A DNA stretch of 64,000 bases, taken from assembly GCA_937136395.1 (NCBI GenBank), contig CAKZOI010000072.1:91330-155329 (forward strand). The letters are read 5' to 3'. Made by a program: the position numbers and the translations under genes. Shown in pieces: positions 16,314 through 25,602 of this stretch (position 1 is the first letter of the stretch; each line of letters opens with the position of its first letter). A model generated the notes under the pieces. The model did no database searches and was not told the origin of the DNA. It saw only the letters and a program-made list of their open reading frames with translations. The stretch is from an uncultured Opitutia bacterium (lineage in GTDB: Bacteria > Verrucomicrobiota > Verrucomicrobiia > Opitutales > Coraliomargaritaceae).

Positions 16314-18149
16314 ATGAACGCCAAAAACATCCGCAACATCGCCATCATAGCACACGTTGACCACGGCAAAACAACGCTCGTCGACTGCTTGCTTGCACAA
16401 AGTGGCACTTACCGCGAAAATCAGCAGGTGCAAGAACGCGCCATGGACTCCATGGATTTGGAGCGCGAAAAAGGCATTACCATTAAAGCGAAGAATCTCG
16501 CCGTAAAATGGACAAACAAAAAGGACGGCGAAGAATACACCATTAACATTGTCGACACACCAGGTCACGCCGACTTCGGCGCTGAAGTGGAGCGCGTGAT
16601 GAAGATGGTCGACGGCGTGCTCCTTCTGACTGACGCAGTGGGTGGTCCACAGGCGCAGACACGCTGGGTGCTTCGCAAGGCCCTCGACCAAGGCCTCAAG
16701 ACAATTTGTGTGATCAACAAGGTCGACCGTGACTCGTCTCGCCCAGACTGGGTGCACGACAAGGTGCTCGAACTCTTCCTCGACCTCGAAGCCGACGAAG
16801 ATCAATTCAACGCGCCCTTCCTTTACGCATCCGCCAAAATGGGCTTTGCTGATCGCGAAGTCGATGGCCCGCGTGAGAACATGATGGATCTTTTCGAAAC
16901 CATCGTTGAGCGCATTCCAGCACCAGTCATTGAAGAAGGTGACTTCCGCATGCTGGTTTCCAACATCGACTGGGATGACTATGTCGGCCGTATGGCGATT
17001 GGCCGCGTGCTTTCTGGTGAAGTCAAAGTCGGACAAACCATTTTCGCCCTTCGCAAGGACGGCAAACGCGAGCGCGTGAAAGTCACCAAGATGAAGAGCT
17101 TCTCTGGTGCAGGTAACACGGACGACGTGACCGACGCAGTCGCAGGTGATATCGTCGGCCTCGCAGGTTTCGATGATGTCGACATCGGCGATACACTCGC
17201 TGCGCAGCAAGACGCCGAAGCGATGCCATTCGTGCAAATCGATCCAGCGACTGTGCAAATGGAGTTCTCCGTGAACAACGGTCCTCTCGGCGGTAAAGAC
17301 GGCAAGAAAGTCACTTCTCGCCAAATCCGTGAGCGCCTCATCCGCGAGACACAGTCCAACATTTCCATCAGCATCGAAGACACTGACGACGGCACACGCT
17401 TCCTCGTCAACGCACGTGGCTCCATGCAAATTGCAGTCCTCGTCGAAACCATGCGCCGCGAAGGCTTCGAGCTCCTCGTTTCTCGCCCTACAGTGCTTTA
17501 CAAAGAAATCGACGGCAAACAACACGAGCCCTTCGAGCAAGTCTGGGTCGAAGTTCCCGAAGAGCAACTCGGTGGCGTCATGGAAAATCTTGCCAAACGT
17601 AAAGGTAAAGTCACCAACATGGAGCACCACAATGCAGGTGTGACGGTGGAAGCCGAATGCCCAACACGCGGCCTAATTGGTTTTGAAAGTGACCTGGTTA
17701 CCATGACCTCCGGTCACGGTGTAATGAGCCACTCCTTCCTCGAGTATCGTCCACATTGTGGCGAAATCGTCACTCGCCTCACCGGCACACTCGTGAGTAT
17801 GGAACAAGGCAAGACCATGCCCTACGCATTGGATATGATCCAAAACCGCGGCAAGCTCTTCGTCGGCCCTGGTGAAGACGTTTACGCAGGTATGATCGTC
17901 GGCGAAAACCCTCGCACCGAGGACATGCCCGTCAACCCAGCCAAAGCAAAGCAACTCGATAACATGCGTGCTTCCGGTTCCGATAAGGGCATTCAGCTCG
18001 CACCACCAATGAAGTTCTCCCTCGAGCGCGCGATTGAATACATCGCACCCGACGAACTCGTCGAAGCCACACCAAACTTCCTCCGCATGCGCAAACGCGA
18101 GCTCGACGAAAACAAGCGTCGCAAAGCAGCCAAAGCCGCAAAGAAGTAA
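16314..18149 (+). CDS. typA: Translational GTPase TypA/BipA
   Basis: TypA/BipA is a ribosome-binding GTPase of the EF-G family that helps 50S assembly and stress and cold adaptation. The 611-residue protein has G1 AHVDHGKTTLVDCLL (about residues 13-27), G2 around EKGITIKAK, G3 DTPGHADFG, G4 NKVDRDSSRP (about 128-137), then the beta-barrel, the EF-G-like domains III and V and the TypA-specific C-terminal domain with LRASGSDKG-like NMRASGSDKGIQL near residue 550. Length is normal. The C-terminal tail is lysine-rich (DENKRRKAAKAAKK), suited to RNA binding. It is flanked by a heptamer array upstream and a strong terminator downstream. Confidence 0.97.
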   Translation: MNAKNIRNIAIIAHVDHGKTTLVDCLLAQSGTYRENQQVQERAMDSMDLEREKGITIKAKNLAVKWTNKKDGEEYTINIVDTPGHADFGAEVERVMKMVDGVLLLTDAVGGPQAQTRWVLRKALDQGLKTICVINKVDRDSSRPDWVHDKVLELFLDLEADEDQFNAPFLYASAKMGFADREVDGPRENMMDLFETIVERIPAPVIEEGDFRMLVSNIDWDDYVGRMAIGRVLSGEVKVGQTIFALRKDGKRERVKVTKMKSFSGAGNTDDVTDAVAGDIVGLAGFDDVDIGDTLAAQQDAEAMPFVQIDPATVQMEFSVNNGPLGGKDGKKVTSRQIRERLIRETQSNISISIEDTDDGTRFLVNARGSMQIAVLVETMRREGFELLVSRPTVLYKEIDGKQHEPFEQVWVEVPEEQLGGVMENLAKRKGKVTNMEHHNAGVTVEAECPTRGLIGFESDLVTMTSGHGVMSHSFLEYRPHCGEIVTRLTGTLVSMEQGKTMPYALDMIQNRGKLFVGPGEDVYAGMIVGENPRTEDMPVNPAKAKQLDNMRASGSDKGIQLAPPMKFSLERAIEYIAPDELVEATPNFLRMRKRELDENKRRKAAKAAKK

Positions 18150-18173
18150 ACGTAGCGTTCAACTCTTTAAGCA

Positions 18174-18205
18174 AAAGCCATTCGGAAAACCGAATGGCTT
18201 TCTTG
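18174..18205 (+). terminator. Rho-independent terminator of typA
   Basis: A perfect 12-bp stem, AAAGCCATTCGG at 18174-18185 against CCGAATGGCTTT at 18190-18201, with an AAAA loop and a T-rich tail, lies 25 bases after the typA stop. Confidence 0.92.
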
Positions 18206-18210
18206 TTACT

Positions 18211-18290
18211 GGAGGGCTGTGCTCCGTTACAGCCGCAGACACTTCGGGATCCCCAGAACACACCGCGGTTGCGACAGAGCACAACCCTCA
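18211..18290. repeat. Pair of inverted REP-like hairpins (BIME-like)
   Basis: A hairpin with arms GGCTGT (18215-18220) and ACAGCC (18229-18234) and loop GCTCCGTT is followed by its inverted copy: read on the minus strand, 18267-18286 gives arms GGTTGT and GCAACC with loop GCTCTGTC. Both copies are preceded by GAGGG in their own orientation. Conserved loop, conserved foot and head-to-head order are the marks of REP elements. A RAYT transposase lies at the right edge of the window. Confidence 0.7.
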
Positions 18291-18356
18291 ATCCGACGAT
18301 ATTCCAATGGTGACAATTCACAACAATCTTGGGCAAGATGATGACCCTAAGTTCAA

Positions 18357-19309
18357 ATGAATAAAGAAAGCATCATCTCCGCACTATCAGCGATCATTTT
18401 AACAGCAATCATTGGCCTGCTATTAGCCTACCTTTCTACCGAGTTTTTCGAAGTCTACGGATCAGGTGTGTTTTTACTCACACCAATAGTCTGCGGTGCG
18501 CTTTCCGTTTTGATCTATAATCGAAAAGGGCAGAAAACACTGGGCGGCTCGGCAGGTGTCGCAATATTGAGTGGATGGTTCACCTTGCTTGGTTTTCTAA
18601 TCGTTGGATTTGAAGGGCTGATCTGCTTAGTTATGGTAGTCCCCATCATGCTGCCTCTATTTATAGTTGGTGGCATGATCGCCTATCCACTCTCACGAGC
18701 GATCGGTAGAAAACTATATGGCGACCTGAGCATCATTCTACTCATCGCATTCGTCCCGATGTTCATGGGCTTTGAGTCTAGGCAAGAATACATCCCAGAG
18801 ATTCGAGAGGTGAACACAACTGTCATCATCGAAGGTAAAGTCGGCGATGTCTGGCAGGAGGTGATCGCCTTCTCAGAAATTCCAGAACCTACCGAAGGCT
18901 TTTCAAAGTTGGTATCGCCTACCCAACCGATGCCGAAATTGAAGGCGAAGGCGTTGGTGCGGTCCGCCACTGCAACTTCACAACAAGAACCTTCGTCGAG
19001 CCCATCACTCACTGGGAGGAAAACAAACGGCTCGCATTCGATGTTTTGGAGCAACCCATCCCAATGACTGAGCTTTCATTGCATGACCACATTCATCCAC
19101 CCCATCTCGATTGGGCACTGCGCTCCGAGAAAGGCGAATTCCGTTTAACAGATTTAGGTAATGGTAGAATTGAACTCTCGGCCACAACATGGTTTCATGT
19201 AACCATGCAACTCGAACCCTACTGGGGTTGGATGAGCGATTACATGATCCACGCAATTCACCAACGCGTGCTCAACCACATCAAGCTGACCGTTAAAACC
19301 GCACCATAG
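18357..19309 (+). pseudogene. Membrane-anchored SRPBCC-like protein split by a one-base deletion
   Basis: The first frame (ATG at 18357) gives four hydrophobic segments in the first about 145 residues, then a START/polyketide-cyclase-like opening (TVIIEGKVGDVWQEVIAFSEIPEPTEGF). At the TTTT run near 18900 the frame breaks; one extra T restores FKVGIAYPTDAEIEGEGVGA, then RHCNFTTRTFVEPITHWEE and on through WFHVTMQLEPYWGWMSDYMI to a stop at 19309. The joined protein of about 317 residues is a complete integral-membrane N-terminus plus SRPBCC domain, a layout common in Verrucomicrobiota and Bacteroidota. Ligand unknown. The lesion is a single homopolymer base, so an assembly error is as likely as decay. 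Confidence 0.8.
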
Positions 19310-19321
19310 CTGATCACTGAT

Positions 19322-19341
19322 GGCGCGCAGGGACGCGCGCC
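19322..19341. repeat. GC-rich REP-like hairpin
   Basis: GGCGCGC at 19322-19328 pairs with GCGCGCC at 19335-19341 around a six-base AGGGAC loop, in the gap between the split SRPBCC gene and der. It has no T-run, so it is more like a REP hairpin than a terminator, though it may also end transcription from both sides. Confidence 0.5.
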
Positions 19342-19398
19342 GCTACCTCTAGGTCGGTGTCTACGTGCCTCCGCGAGAACCCCTCACGTATGAATCGC

Positions 19399-20952
19399 CT
19401 AGCGTCGTTTTTTACCGCCCTTATTGTGGGCTGCTTTCTTCTGAACGATCTTTTTACGGCGTTCTGGGTGTTTGGTGTCTAGCTCAGCGGCATTCTCGCC
19501 CATCTTGCGGACACGGGCTTTATTCTGAATCGTATCGCTTTGACGCGGTGCGTTCTCAGCTCCGTCTTCGTAGCGCTTTTCTTTACCAACCAAATCAAAG
19601 CGCACGGGGCAACCGCTCAAGCGAAACTCGTGAATGATCGCTTTTTCAAGATAGCGGCGATAGCTCGGATCGAGACGTTCGATCCGATTACAGAAAAATC
19701 GAATACGCATTGGGCGTGATCCTGTTTGCACGGCATAGAAGACCTTGAAGCGTTTGGTGCCGACAATCTTTGGTGAGCGCGCTTCGAAAAGTTTTTCGAT
19801 AGTATTATTCAAACGCCCTGTGGGTAACTTCATGTCGAGCGTCGCTTCAATGGAAGCTGCGCTTTCGAGCATCGACTCAATCTTGAATCCACTCTTGGCA
19901 GACACAAACAATACAGGTGGATTTGGCAGGAAGAACATCTCCTTGCGTAAGGACTCCTCATACTTGGTGAGGAAATGCTTTAAGTTCTTGAAGCCTTCAA
20001 TCGGATCGCGTTCCCAGCGTTCGATGATGAGGTCCCACTTGTTGACCACAATGACGAGTGCTTTGCCCGCATCAAGGATTTCACCCGCAAGCGCTTGGTC
20101 CTGCTTAGTGACTCCATCTACCGCGTCGATAATCAGAAAAGCTACATCGGAGCGCTCCAGCGCCGCTTGAGTGCGAACCGTGGAAAAGTATTCAACCGGA
20201 CTGTCGACCTTGCGCTTACCTCGCAAACCTGCGGTGTCCGCCATGCGAAACTTGAGGATCTCGCCGTCCTTATGCTTGTAGTCGAGGTCGAGTTCAACCG
20301 AGTCGCGAGTCGTGCCGGCAACATCACTGACGATGAGGCGATTCGAATTGAGTAGTTTGTTGCCAATGGAGGACTTTCCGACATTCGGACGCCCAACCAA
20401 GGCAATACGGATACGCTTGGACTTATCGCTTTCGCTCTCCTCTGGCACAGGGCCAAGGGCAACTTCGATGGCCACATTGAGATCTGTAATACCACGCCCA
20501 TGCTCTGCAGAGGTCATGTAAGGATCACCTAGCCCGAGACGGACAAATTCATCGGCTGTGCCTTCGTGCTCCTCGAAGTCGACCTTATTGGCCACAAGGA
20601 TCACCTGCTTACCATAGCGGCGTAGCTTTTGCGCAACAATCTCGTCGAGCGATGTAATGCCTTCCTTGGCATCGACCACAAACAGAATCACCGAAGCGGC
20701 TTGAATCGCGAACTCCACCTGATCTTCAGCCGCGACTGAAATCTTCTTGGCAGTCATTTCCAACTCCATACCGATACCACCGGTATCGAGCAGCACATAG
20801 TTATCATTGACCTCGGTAGAAATCAAATCGCGGGTGACACCGGGCATATCGTGAACGATAGACATTCGTTTACCGCAAAGCCGGTTGAAGAGACGGCTTT
20901 TTCCGACATTAGGACGGCCTACGAGGGCCACGGTTCTGGATGGATCGATCAT
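19399..20952 (-). CDS. der: Ribosome biogenesis GTPase Der (EngA)
   Basis: Der has two tandem Era-like GTPase domains and a KH-like C-terminal domain, and is needed for 50S subunit maturation. The 517-residue protein shows G1 motifs VGRPNVGKSRLFN (about residues 11-23) and VGRPNVGKSSIGN (about 186-198), G3 DTGGIG and DTAGLR, and G4 NKVD and NKWD. After the KH-like domain (to about 455) there is a basic, low-complexity tail of some 60 residues ending KAAHNKGGKKRR, longer than the usual 440-490 residue enzyme and probably RNA-contacting. The gene is preceded by a heptamer array instead of a Shine-Dalgarno sequence. Confidence 0.96.
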   Translation of the reverse strand: MIDPSRTVALVGRPNVGKSRLFNRLCGKRMSIVHDMPGVTRDLISTEVNDNYVLLDTGGIGMELEMTAKKISVAAEDQVEFAIQAASVILFVVDAKEGITSLDEIVAQKLRRYGKQVILVANKVDFEEHEGTADEFVRLGLGDPYMTSAEHGRGITDLNVAIEVALGPVPEESESDKSKRIRIALVGRPNVGKSSIGNKLLNSNRLIVSDVAGTTRDSVELDLDYKHKDGEILKFRMADTAGLRGKRKVDSPVEYFSTVRTQAALERSDVAFLIIDAVDGVTKQDQALAGEILDAGKALVIVVNKWDLIIERWERDPIEGFKNLKHFLTKYEESLRKEMFFLPNPPVLFVSAKSGFKIESMLESAASIEATLDMKLPTGRLNNTIEKLFEARSPKIVGTKRFKVFYAVQTGSRPMRIRFFCNRIERLDPSYRRYLEKAIIHEFRLSGCPVRFDLVGKEKRYEDGAENAPRQSDTIQNKARVRKMGENAAELDTKHPERRKKIVQKKAAHNKGGKKRR

Positions 20953-20954
20953 TT

Positions 20955-20988
20955 GAAATAGAAGTTAGAAGCTAGAAATTAGAAGTCA
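20955..20988 (-). repeat. Tandem heptamer array (TAACTTC type) upstream of der
   Basis: On the minus strand TGACTTC (20982-20988), TAATTTC (20975-20981), TAGCTTC (20968-20974) and TAACTTC (20961-20967) are contiguous, followed by a six-base TATTTC unit, ending two bases before the der ATG. No Shine-Dalgarno sequence is visible. Confidence 0.75.
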
Positions 20989-21052
20989 GTATCAGAATGT
21001 GGTAGGATAGACACTCTTGTCTGTCCCCACTAAGCAGTCGCTAGCATGAGAG

Positions 21053-22243
21053 TTAGCCAAGAGTGCCTGACTTACTGATTCTCTCGACGTAGCGCTCGAT
21101 TCGGTTGGTGGCTTCGAGGATACGTTCGTAGCTAGTGGAGAAGCTTGCGCGAGCGAAGCCTGCACCGCTCGCGCCAAACGCAGTGCCGGGAACAATCGCG
21201 ACCTCTTGGTCTTCGAGCAGACCTTTACAAAAATCAATGGATGAAAGTCCCGACTTTTGAATCGATGGGAATGCGTAGAAGGATCCTTTGGGCAAGTGAC
21301 AGTCCAGCCCGATCTCATTGAATCGGCGGACAATCAAATCTCGGCGTTTGTGATACGCCTCCTTCATTTCAGCGACAGCCGGGGCACCATTTTTAAGCGC
21401 TTCAATAGCAGCTTCCTGTGAGAGAATCGGCGCACAGAGCATGCTGTATTGGTGGATCTTCATCATCGCTTCGATGAGCGGCTGCGGGCCGCAAGCATAT
21501 CCGATACGGAAACCGGTCATCGCAAATGCCTTGGAGAAGCCATGCAGGAAGATCGTGCGATCCTTCATCCCCGGCAAAGAAGCGATACTGGTGTGCTCGC
21601 CTTCAAAAGTGAGTTCAGAGTAAATCTCATCACTGATCACGAGGAGATCTTTCTCCACCGCAAACTTGGCAATCTTTTCGAGCTTGGCACGCTCAGTCAC
21701 CCCACCCGTTGGATTGGTCGGGAAATTTAAAATCAGCACCTTACAACCTGGCTCCCATGCTTCAGCAACCTTAGCTGGATCGATTGCAAACTTATCTTCC
21801 GCAGACGTCGCCACACAAATCGGCTTCGCATGAGTCAACTTAATGCTTGGACTGTAGGAAACATAGCAGGGCTCGTGATACATCACCTTATCACCCGGAT
21901 TCAGCACCGCACGTAGCGCTATATCGAGCGCTTCAGATACGCCAACAGTGACCAAGACATCGGTATCCGGCTGATAGCTGATATCAAAGTTCTGCTCCAC
22001 ATATTTGCTAATCTCCTGACGCAATCGAATCAGGCCTAGATTGTCCGTGTAGCTCGTCTTGCCTTTTTCAAGCGCAAGCATAGCGGCCTCACGGATGTGC
22101 CACGGCGTGGAAAAGTCAGGCTCACCAATACCGAGCGAAATCGCTTGCGGCATCGCTGCGACAATCGCAAAGAAATCACGAATACCCGAACGCGGCAGAC
22201 CACTTACATGATCCGCCACAAAGCGTTGACTAGACTCACTCAT
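21053..22243 (-). CDS. PLP-dependent class I/II aminotransferase
   Basis: A 396-residue fold type I aminotransferase. It shows ISLGIGEPDFSTPWHIREAA (about residues 35-54), the Asn-Pro motif LNFPTNPTGG, the PLP-contacting VISDEIYSELTFEG (about 203-216) and the Schiff-base lysine in LHGFSKAFAMTGFRIGYACG (about 237). This pattern matches the aspartate/aromatic or PatA-type enzymes; the exact amino donor cannot be read. The ATG overlaps the stop of the upstream Lrp-type regulator as TAATG, so the two are translated together, as in known AsnC-aminotransferase pairs, and the regulator probably senses an amino acid handled by this enzyme (inference). Confidence 0.9.
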   Translation of the reverse strand: MSESSQRFVADHVSGLPRSGIRDFFAIVAAMPQAISLGIGEPDFSTPWHIREAAMLALEKGKTSYTDNLGLIRLRQEISKYVEQNFDISYQPDTDVLVTVGVSEALDIALRAVLNPGDKVMYHEPCYVSYSPSIKLTHAKPICVATSAEDKFAIDPAKVAEAWEPGCKVLILNFPTNPTGGVTERAKLEKIAKFAVEKDLLVISDEIYSELTFEGEHTSIASLPGMKDRTIFLHGFSKAFAMTGFRIGYACGPQPLIEAMMKIHQYSMLCAPILSQEAAIEALKNGAPAVAEMKEAYHKRRDLIVRRFNEIGLDCHLPKGSFYAFPSIQKSGLSSIDFCKGLLEDQEVAIVPGTAFGASGAGFARASFSTSYERILEATNRIERYVERISKSGTLG

Positions 22244-22725
22244 TAGGGACTAACGGAGGGTTTATCCCCGCTCTCTGTAGGTGAAAGAAGCAAATGCCCC
22301 TGCTCTTTGTAAGCACGCAGCATAAAGTGAGTTGCCGTCGAAAGCACTCCATCGACGCTCGCAAGGCGTTCCGAAACAAAGGATGCAACTTCGCGAAGGT
22401 CCTTACCAATGGCGAAGATCAACAAATCGTAGCTACCTGACATGAGGTAGCAGGACTCCACTGCGTCGAAGCGGCTGATGCGAGCAGCAAGACGGTCAAA
22501 GCCGCCATCGCCTTCGGGACTGATCCGAACCTCAATGACCGCTCGGACGACATCCTCAAGTGCGCGCTCAGGATTGAACACGGGACGCCAGCCAAGAAGG
22601 ATATTCTCAGACTCTAGGCGCTTAATTTCAGCCGCGACCGCTGCTTCGGACAGATTTAGGATCTGTGCCATTTGCGCAGTGTCGAGGCGCTCACCTTCAA
22701 GAAGTAGTTTCAGAACGGAACTCAT
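22243..22725 (-). CDS. Lrp/AsnC family transcriptional regulator
   Basis: A 160-residue regulator with an N-terminal winged helix-turn-helix (LDTAQMAQILNLSEAAVAAE, about residues 14-33, then IKRLESENILLGWRPVFNPE) and a C-terminal RAM/AsnC ligand domain (VRAVIEVRISPEGDGGFDRL, VESCYLMSGSYDLLIFAIG). Such proteins bind amino acids and regulate nearby metabolic genes. The stop codon overlaps the aminotransferase ATG as TAATG. The DNA-binding helix is slightly longer from the N-terminus than in E. coli Lrp. Effector unknown. Confidence 0.92.
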   Translation of the reverse strand: MSSVLKLLLEGERLDTAQMAQILNLSEAAVAAEIKRLESENILLGWRPVFNPERALEDVVRAVIEVRISPEGDGGFDRLAARISRFDAVESCYLMSGSYDLLIFAIGKDLREVASFVSERLASVDGVLSTATHFMLRAYKEQGHLLLSPTESGDKPSVSP

Positions 22726-22815
22726 AAACGCGGCAGTAAATGCAGGTATTCAGAAAAAAGCAATTATGCTTTAATTGTGTTTTCGCATCGGTTTTCGCGC
22801 AAAATAGGCGAGCTA

Positions 22816-25602
22816 TCAAAGCACCGCTTCAATTTCCTGAGCGAGAATATGTAACTCAGAAACCAATTGGGCGGCATACACATCAACCTCATCAATCGAA
22901 TTACGCCTACATGCATCTTCAATTGACTGGGCGAGGTTCACACAAGGCTGACATAAGAAAATACTGCTGCCCCCCTTTAGGCTGTGCGCCACAAAGCGAA
23001 CTTGTTGACACTCACGAGTCTTCAATGCCATTTCTAAGCGCTTGATTTCATCAGGCATAGTCTGAGCAAAGATAGCAGCCACTGAAAGCACATCTTGCCG
23101 ATCTTCAGGGTCTAAAGTGAGCAGACGCTCCTCAAATGACACATGTTTATCATTAGTAGGACTAGCAACCTCCTTAGTTGATGTAGATATCGTCTGTGCA
23201 ACAGTCACTCCCTCCAACACCGCTTTCATTTCTTTGACTCGAAATGGTTTTGAGATATATGCATTCATACCACACTCGAGACAGCGCTCACGGTCACCTT
23301 TCATCACATGTGCCGTCATCGCGATAATGAATATAGGACTGGCACCCGACTGAGCTTCTTGTGTGCGTATGCGGCGCGTCGTTTGGTAGCCATCCAAAGT
23401 AGGTATTTGAATGTCCATCAAAATACAGTCAAAGCTATGCTCCGCCAGAAGCTCCAAGACCTTGACTCCATCCTCAGCAATCATCACTGAATGCCCTAGC
23501 TTCTCTAACCTTCGGCGCGCGATGTTTTGATTTACTCGATTATCTTCAGCCAAAAGTATGGACAGTTTAATCGCATCTTCAGCAGCGACATACTCAGAAC
23601 TTACATCGGCACCATCACTCGCCATTTTATTGCTAACTTCAAAGGTCTCTAAGATCACTTCAAGCAAAGTCGAACGGCGCACAGGTTTCGACAGCGAACG
23701 TGACACACCAAATTTTGTCGCACGCTCGGCATCTTGCCGATTCAAGGAAGACGAGAGTAAAATAATACGGCAATCATCGAGCTCTGGACGATTGCGTACC
23801 ACACTTGCGAGGTCTAAACCGCTCAAACCTGGCATCTGGTGATCGAGCAAAATCAATTGATACGGATCTCGATCTTTCAATGCCCCCTCCAACATAGACA
23901 AAGCCTCTGGCCCGTCCTTCGCAAGGCCACTTCGGTAGCCCCAACCGGCACACATCTGTGCGTAGATGTCACGATTCGTTTGATTGTCATCAACGACTAA
24001 AACATGCAGACCTGCCAACTCTGGATTATACGGCACTGGATCAGCACCATGACTAGGTGTGCATTCAAAAGGAATTTCAACAAAGAAGGCGGCCCCCTTC
24101 CCTTCGATACTTTCCACATCGATCTGTCCACCCATCAACTCCGCAAGCTCTTTACTGATCGATAAGCCCAAACCTGTGCCGCCATACTTACGAGTCGTCG
24201 ACATATCTGCCTGTGTAAAGCTACTGAAAATCGCATCACAACGGGAGGCATCGATCCCGATCCCCGTGTCGATTACCGAAAAACGGAGACGCGCATCTAG
24301 CTCACTCAACTCCAAGGTATCGGCGCGTAAAGTGACCTCACCAGTATCGGTAAACTTGATTGCATTACTGACTAAGTTATAGAGCACTTGCTTCATTCGT
24401 GTAGGATCGCCCATGACATATCGAGGCATTGAATCATCGTATGTAACAAGTAACTCCAACCCCTTCTTGCGCGCAACAGGTGAGAACTCTGCGGCGACAT
24501 CTTCCAGTAATGTGACCGGACAAAAATTCAACTTCTCCAGGTTCAACTGTCCCGCCTCAATCTTGGAGAAATCAAGCACGTCATTAATCAACGCCATTAA
24601 TGTGCCACTACATTGCACTACAGTATCCAGATAATCACGCTGCTCCGCATCCAGATTTGTCTCTTGGCAGAGCTCCGATGCGCCGACAATTCCGTTGATC
24701 GGCGTGCGGATCTCATGGCTCATCGCCGCAAGGAACTCACCCTTCGCCCGACTCGCAGCCTTGGCCTCTTCAATTGCAAAACGCAAGTCAGATTCAGTTC
24801 GCTTCAAATCGCTGATGTCACGCGCCACACTAACCGACCCAATAATGACATCATCACTACTTCGCACCGGAACCGTCGTCATCTGCAACCAATGCGTTTT
24901 CCCATTCTTAAAAGAGAAATGTGTCACCTTATTTACGGACGGCAGACCTTTCCCGATCACGTCAAGGTCATTGGCCGCAACCCACTTCGTGCTTTCCTCT
25001 GTAATATGATCCGAAAGAAACTCACCTGCTAATGAAGAATTCACATCCACTGCCGCCGCTTTGCGAAATTCTCGATTCGTAATGATAAAGCGTCCATCGG
25101 TATCTCGTAAAAAGACGTATTCGAGAGTATTATCCAGCAGCGATTGCAATATCTTGAACTCACTACGCGTGCTAAAACGCAATTGCTCATTCACGGACGG
25201 ATGTTCCAGCGTGTAGAGCCAAATACGCCCAGGCACTTCAGCATCAGAGTAAACCATCACCTCTACCGAACTGATGCCATGCTGGTTCGCTAACGGCACC
25301 ACACGCCCCGTCCAACTCACTCCAGCCAGCAAGCTCTCAAGCACACGGGACCAACCACCCTCTACGCGAAAATGAAACTGCTCTTCAATCGACCGGGCAC
25401 CAGGATTCGTATCGAAATAAAACATCTGCATATGCTTATTTGCTCTCCGCATATGCTTGCCAGATTCGTCATACACAACCATTCCCCAAGGACATGACTC
25501 GGGGAACTGAATAGCTATTTCTGTATCGGATTCACTCAAAATGGAAGGGGACAAAGGGGTTAAGTAGATCAGCTTTTTAAGAAATTGACAATCGTCGTCC
25601 AC
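22816..25602 (-). CDS. Hybrid sensor histidine kinase (PAS-HisKA-HATPase-REC-REC-Hpt)
   Basis: A 928-residue cytoplasmic kinase with no membrane segment. Order: a PAS-like N-terminus (from about residue 38), a second PAS domain (about 150-275, [16 protein letters not shown]), HisKA with phospho-acceptor His in [18 protein letters not shown], HATPase_c with [24 protein letters not shown] and [14 protein letters not shown], two receiver domains with acceptor Asp in LLDHQMPG and LMDIQIPT, and a C-terminal Hpt domain with His in [13 protein letters not shown]. It is a full phosphorelay in one chain, as BarA/ArcB-type proteins. The ATG at 25602 lies inside the end of oleB, so an alternative start nearer the first PAS domain is possible. 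No partner regulator is adjacent. Confidence 0.93.
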   Translation of the reverse strand: MDDDCQFLKKLIYLTPLSPSILSESDTEIAIQFPESCPWGMVVYDESGKHMRRANKHMQMFYFDTNPGARSIEEQFHFRVEGGWSRVLESLLAGVSWTGRVVPLANQHGISSVEVMVYSDAEVPGRIWLYTLEHPSVNEQLRFSTRSEFKILQSLLDNTLEYVFLRDTDGRFIITNREFRKAAAVDVNSSLAGEFLSDHITEESTKWVAANDLDVIGKGLPSVNKVTHFSFKNGKTHWLQMTTVPVRSSDDVIIGSVSVARDISDLKRTESDLRFAIEEAKAASRAKGEFLAAMSHEIRTPINGIVGASELCQETNLDAEQRDYLDTVVQCSGTLMALINDVLDFSKIEAGQLNLEKLNFCPVTLLEDVAAEFSPVARKKGLELLVTYDDSMPRYVMGDPTRMKQVLYNLVSNAIKFTDTGEVTLRADTLELSELDARLRFSVIDTGIGIDASRCDAIFSSFTQADMSTTRKYGGTGLGLSISKELAELMGGQIDVESIEGKGAAFFVEIPFECTPSHGADPVPYNPELAGLHVLVVDDNQTNRDIYAQMCAGWGYRSGLAKDGPEALSMLEGALKDRDPYQLILLDHQMPGLSGLDLASVVRNRPELDDCRIILLSSSLNRQDAERATKFGVSRSLSKPVRRSTLLEVILETFEVSNKMASDGADVSSEYVAAEDAIKLSILLAEDNRVNQNIARRRLEKLGHSVMIAEDGVKVLELLAEHSFDCILMDIQIPTLDGYQTTRRIRTQEAQSGASPIFIIAMTAHVMKGDRERCLECGMNAYISKPFRVKEMKAVLEGVTVAQTISTSTKEVASPTNDKHVSFEERLLTLDPEDRQDVLSVAAIFAQTMPDEIKRLEMALKTRECQQVRFVAHSLKGGSSIFLCQPCVNLAQSIEDACRRNSIDEVDVYAAQLVSELHILAQEIEAVL

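Noticed and set aside
16296..17630. A 444-codon minus-strand open frame antisense to typA
   Set aside because: It mirrors the codon structure of a clear, highly conserved typA; the translation is rich in His, Phe and Val as expected for a shadow frame and matches no family.
18034..18360. A 108-codon frame covering the typA end, its terminator and the REP pair
   Set aside because: It crosses a strong terminator and REP hairpins and overlaps the typA 3' end out of frame; not a plausible gene.
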